DNA from: Hofstenia miamia
Lineage: Eukaryota > Xenacoelomorpha > Acoela > Hofsteniidae
Assembly (NCBI GenBank): GCA_900660155.1
Contig: CABFPE010000220.1
Location: forward strand, 608,803-672,802
Length of the DNA stretch: 64,000 bases
Reading direction: 5' to 3'
This document shows, in pieces, positions 59,864 through 64,000 of this stretch. Both the position numbers and the translations under genes were made by a program. The notes under the pieces are model-generated. The model ran no database searches. It saw only the letters and a program-made list of their open reading frames with translations, and was not told the origin of the DNA. Numbering within the stretch: the first letter of the stretch is position 1; every line of letters begins with the position of its first letter.

Positions 59864-59908
<45 letters not shown>
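59860..59908. repeat. (TA)n microsatellite
   Basis: About 49 bases, with one GT interruption, directly before the second copy of the 835-bp segment. Confidence 0.95.
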
Positions 59909-59910
<2 letters not shown>

Positions 59911-60743
59911 CTTAGTGAAGTTATCAATGACGCAATGAATTGCTGAGAATTTCTAACACATTTATCAATTATCGATTTTGATTTTGAATTGCAAACAAGT
60001 TGTACATTTTAGAACAAAGTATTCTCTATTTACGTCGCTTTTGAGGGAATCTAAAATTCAACTAATTTAAAAAAATTCTTGAAATAGGATTTTTAAGAAA
60101 ATTTGCGCCACACCAAGATTTTTAAACGCAACTTTTCAAACACGATCAAAATATGGAAAAACCTAAAAAATATATATACAGCCGTGGCCAAAAGTTTACG
60201 ATCACAAGCATTATTTTGAAAAAATGCAATATTTCTTTAACAAAATGACTATTAATAAAAAATGCTTCCAACAAACAAGATAAATATACACACACTTTAA
60301 TACAATGTCTAATACTTAGTTGTGCCCCTTTTGCAGCATAAGAAACAAGTGTCTCACAATATGATGTAGTGAATTCTGAAACCCAAACCAGCTTTATGGC
60401 TTCACAGAGTGAGTCGTATGATGTTGGGCATTTCTCACTAACCTTTCTTTTCATGATTGCCCAGCAATTTTCTATAGGGTTGAGATCAGGCGACAATCCA
60501 CGCCACCCTTGTAGTAGTTCAAAGGGTGCATCATCCTGCTGAAATAATTTAGTGGAACTTATTTGCATCCAAACAGGTAGCTTCTGCTTGAGTAAATCAA
60601 TGTAGACTTTGAGTTTTAGGTGTTAGAAACCATAAGCCAGCATGCCCTTGCGCAGTAATGGCACCCCAAATCATGACACTAGCTGGATGCTTTACTGTGG
60701 GAAGTAAATATTTTTTACTGTATCTGCAATTTGCTGGACGCCT
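59909..60743. repeat. 835-bp duplicated segment, second copy
   Basis: Offset 2,534 bp from the first copy. Sequence continues 18 bases further (CATCATATTTGCTCCAAA) before the N at 60762. Confidence 0.85.
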
Positions 60744-60761
60744 CATCATATTTGCTCCAAA
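60177..60761 (-). mobile_element. Partial Tc1 element (copy 2), 3' half
   Basis: Same content as 57643-58209, with the terminal repeat starting at 60179 and the DLNPIE block inside 60146-60568. It extends slightly further toward the transposase N-terminus before the single N. Confidence 0.8.
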
Positions 60762-60762
60762 N

Positions 60763-62235
60763 ATATATATATTAGGGCTCGGCGTTATACCGATACCGCG
60801 GTATCTTGCCTAAAAAAATGTTCGGTATTTTATTTAAAACTATGTGTATTGTATGTCACTTCGCGTATTAATATTTGCAATATGAAAACTTTAAATGTAG
60901 CTGTACGAAGTCTAGAATATAGTATTTGGAAAACTCAAGAATTTTCTTAAGAAGAAAGGACTATTAACCATGCAGTTACAATTATATGGCTTATTAGTGC
61001 ACAAACTTTTATCAATAATGCTTTCACAAAAACGAGCTATTTACAGATTTTTTTTAAACAAATCAGATTTTATAATGTGCCCACTCGGTACATTTATTTC
61101 TTTGTAGCGCTATAGTGATGATTATGAAATTTAAATCATTTTCATTTATGAACAAGGTCGAAAGATCCATTGCAATTTTAATAAACTGGTGATATACAAC
61201 ATTTCTGTAAGGTTGCACTTGTTTCTTGCAATTTGATGTTAAATTGTATGGTGTAGTTTCTATTTTCTTTGTCAGAACCTATTTTTCAAAAAAATTCATC
61301 CGCATTTGTAATTACTGGGTCTGTCATAAGTCAATAAAGTCAAAATTTAGAAATCAATTGTCTTTTACATAGGAACTCCGAAAAATGTCATATAATTGAT
61401 ATAACTATGAAATACTACGACTGAAAAAAAGGTTTGTTATTTTTGTCATTAATGTTAACTTGGTAGTGCTGAAATGAATTCTTAAAAAATTTAGACCCAA
61501 GTAATTTCAAATTTCAAAAAAATATGGAAGACCCATTCTTCCAGATAAATAATGTCAATTTTATAAAGTGAAAGTTTGCATGTTTTTAGATAAATAAATG
61601 ACAAACTAGTAATGCCTGTAAATCCTCGTACATAATCCGCAACCACGTAGAAGCTGCACCCCAAACTTTGAAGGCTGTTTTCAAGTTAAAGGTATCTGCT
61701 TTGCAACAATAATTTTGCACTCCCCCATAAGTTATCCATTCACTTGACAAACATAATTTAACCACGATTATCCAAATCAGCATTTGGGCATTCTAAAATG
61801 TATCTTAGGCCTAACACCTACTTTTTACTAATGTATATATTATTGACAATTCTCTTTTAATTCTTCCATTTTCTGCATGCCTTAAACGTTGTTTTTCTAA
61901 AAAATACAAAAGAAATTATAGATTAAGTAAGTCTCAAGAATGATGCTAGTTTAAATTGAGTAGAAATTGAAAATATTTAATCTTATGAAATTTCTAATGT
62001 TCTCCAATTTGCACTATTTTAGACGCCGAGCAGAAATATTTCAAGTTTTCATATTACAAAGATTATCCAGAGGACTTTTGGTATGGTCCGGTCCCCTTAT
62101 AGCTCTACATATAGTACACATGACTCTAAATACAATTCTGATAAATTCGTTGGTAAAATCGTGCTGTATCTGTATTTTTCATTGTTGTCAAAATCCGCGG
62201 TATTGACTTCTGTATCGGTGTGCCTCTAGGTCCTA
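60763..62235. mobile_element. Possible hAT-type element, poorly bounded
   Basis: The left side begins TAGGGCTCGGCGTTATACCG then ATACCGCGGTATC. At the right, CCGCGGTATTGAC followed by TATCGGTGTGCCTCTAGG looks like a degraded inverted counterpart. No 8-bp duplication was found, partly because the left edge abuts an N and (TA)n. No transposase was recognised inside. It may be a decayed non-autonomous copy. Confidence 0.3.
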
Positions 62236-62405
62236 GTGAAATAAATCTTAAGACTTAATGTTTGGAAAAACCAACGAGAACGAGCTATATCCATTATATA
62301 GAAAACACAACCTTATTATTAATATAAATGTAAACTTATTTTACAAAATGCAAATCTTTCATTTATTTTATAGTCAGTATTAGTTCTTATTTTTTGCTAT
62401 TCTAG

Positions 62406-63111
62406 AACAATGGTTAATCTAAGCAATAGCGAAACCTCAAACCGCGGATTCTCTCCATTGGCAAATGACACAACAAAGATGTTCACATGGTACATCTACT
62501 CTGGCATAGTTTTAATTGGAATCCCCGGCAATGCAGTATCACTGATTCTGCTTCAGGGAAAATTAATGAAAAAGTGCATCGGCCACATAATCATTTTGAT
62601 GAATTCATTGGCAGTGATGGATCTCATTGCATGTTTTAGCATGCTAGTATTTAATGTTTTTCCCGAATACTTAGTCCATTATTTAAACCTGCCAATTTTT
62701 TGCAATCTCTTCTATAGTTCTTACATTTTTTGGGGTTCTGCTACAGCATCAGGCTATCATATGATGATGATTGGAATTGAGAGATATATTGGAATTACCT
62801 ATCCAATTTGGCATAGAAACAAAATTAGTGATTTTCATATGTATATATTCATCCTGTTTTCGTGTTGGATGGGCTTCGGAATAACTCAGGGTTGGATAAT
62901 TTTTGTTTATCAATATCGAAAAGGGTCATGCGTGTTTCTGGAAGATTATTACTACAAAAATATCAAAAAAGCAAGCGGATTTGTAAACTTTGTTTTTATC
63001 TTGCTGATACCTATTCCAATCATTGGGTTTTGTTATCTGAAGATATACCTGAAAGTTTTAAAAAAGGATTTTGGATCTGCGAGTAATGCAGTCTTAAAAA
63101 CTTTATTTATT
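62406..63111 (+). CDS. Class A (rhodopsin-type) GPCR, exon with TM1-TM5
   Basis: The exon starts after a TTTTTTGCTATTCTAG acceptor; ATG is at 62410, so a 5' non-coding exon is likely upstream. It encodes 234 residues and ends in phase 0 at a GTAAGTAAG donor. The N-terminus has possible N-glycosylation sites (NLS at 3, NDT at 20). Landmarks are IPGN in TM1 (Asn41), LAVMD in TM2 (Asp71), Cys98 at the top of TM3, ERY at 124-126 (the DRY-type switch), Trp153 in TM4, Cys174 in the second extracellular loop (the usual disulfide partner of Cys98) and PIP at 201-203 in TM5. TM6, TM7 and the NPxxY motif must lie in a later exon, probably beyond the window. It should sit in the plasma membrane and signal through G proteins; the ligand cannot be deduced. 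Confidence 0.9.
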
Positions 63112-64000
63112 GTAAGTAAGCATTTATGGGTATCCCTTATCTGAAAAATTTAGTTACAGATATAAAGAAAATACATTTTTCACAAGTTTTGCAGCCCATT
63201 ATAAATCCATTTTTTAAAAAAGCCTATAACATTTAAATCATAGCCAAAATAGATATATTAATAATCAGAAAACAAATTTAAAGATATTTATTTTTTTTTG
63301 AATGAGGAATATCACACTTAAAATTAGCAAATTTCGGACTACCTTGTTTTAATATGCCTACAATGTCGCATTGTACATATTTGCGTCGTTACTATATATA
63401 GTTAATTTCTTTGAAAACTCGAACAATGCATTTATATAATTTTATTGATATCAGGAAGTCTCTGATTATAATTAAAACAAGAGCTAAAAATTAGCTCATT
63501 AAATCAGTAGAATAATATCAAATGCAAAAAGTAAGTTTCTGAGATAAAACCTTACAAAAAATCAGTGCTGAAATTGAGCTGTGTCGACCTATGGGTTGGG
63601 TGACAACATTTTCACGACAATGAGTTGGATTAGGGCATTTTTTAAAAAAACTAATGTCGGGCCTAGGATTTCCAAAAGATTAGTCAGAGTAGTCAGTTGA
63701 GAATGTTGAATAAAGTTATACTATGAGTATATTGTTCACTTAATCCAGGAGAAGTTTTCAACCATATTTTACTAGCATTCAATACATCAAAAGAGGGTGA
63801 CTGACAACCTAGAAATTGACTATGAGACATCTCTTCTGCGTCTATGTATGATTATAACATTCAAATGTGGGAAAATTGAATTTGATAGGAAAAGCATGGC
63901 TAATTTGCAGAACAAGAGATTTTCAACTCAGCCATCTCAAATTTCACCTTTGGCATAATTGGATTTCTGAATTTTTGATAAGTCTGCATTCGAATTAAGA
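63112..64000 (+). other. Intron of the GPCR gene
   Basis: The stretch follows the splice donor at 63112. No TM6/TM7 exon was recognised before the window ends. Confidence 0.55.

Noticed and set aside
63200-63240. A possible TM7 end (PIINPFFKKAYN) after a TTTTGCAG acceptor downstream of the GPCR exon
   Set aside because: There is no room for TM6 between it and the previous exon, and the motif does not line up properly with NPxxY.
1-64000. tRNA, rRNA or CRISPR features
   Set aside because: I looked for tRNA A/B boxes, conserved rRNA words and regularly spaced repeats and found none that were convincing. A computational scan would be needed to exclude tRNAs fully.

Overview
The window is 64 kb of strongly AT-rich, intron-bearing metazoan DNA, almost certainly from an invertebrate. 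The evidence is a rhodopsin-type receptor exon with a clean splice donor, small phase-conserved exons far apart, and a dense load of animal-type transposons (mariner, rosa-like DD41D, Tc1, piggyBac, hAT, non-LTR retrotransposons, a Ty3/gypsy-type fossil). There is no bacterial gene layout, no operon and no CRISPR array. I could not settle the phylum. The assembly is a draft: one gap of 740 Ns and seven single Ns, several of which join duplicated or microsatellite contig ends.

Host genes are few. Two paralogous, oppositely oriented loci share a first exon (hydrophobic N-terminus plus a four-cysteine PAN/Apple-like domain) and a later exon of exactly 46 codons plus one base. One runs rightward (exons at 2.9 and 6.0 kb). 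The other runs leftward (exons at 34.0 and 23.6 kb), with a roughly 10 kb intron that has been invaded by transposons. The second exon resembles part of a C-type lectin domain. A possible third relative, a cysteine-rich terminal exon, lies on the minus strand at 50-53 kb. Near the right edge (62.4-63.1 kb) is an exon encoding the first five transmembrane helices of a class A GPCR.

Mobile elements by region: possible old LTR remnant at 1.9 kb; an hAT-like AAATTTGAA-rich element at 8.1-10.3 kb carrying an apparently intact mariner (8.7-10.1 kb); a decayed Tc1 fragment at 16.5-16.9 kb; an hAT MITE at 20.67 kb; an unidentified decayed coding tract at 24.3-26.5 kb; a broken Tc1 at 27.7-29.0 kb; an apparently intact DD41D element at 30.7-32.0 kb; an LTR-retrotransposon fossil at 34.5-39.5 kb; a LINE/Tc1 mosaic with single-N joins at 41.4-44.0 kb; a piggyBac deletion derivative at 44.2-45.0 kb; a decayed zinc-finger/tyrosine-recombinase-like gene at 47.5-49.3 kb; a foldback element at 54.1-54.7 kb; and two identical 835-bp copies of a partial Tc1 end flanking a decayed LINE at 57.4-60.8 kb.

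The rest is AT-rich intergenic or intronic DNA with long (TA)n tracts. Nothing here forms a pathway. The main biology is a small PAN/lectin-like secreted-protein family and a GPCR embedded in a transposon-rich landscape.
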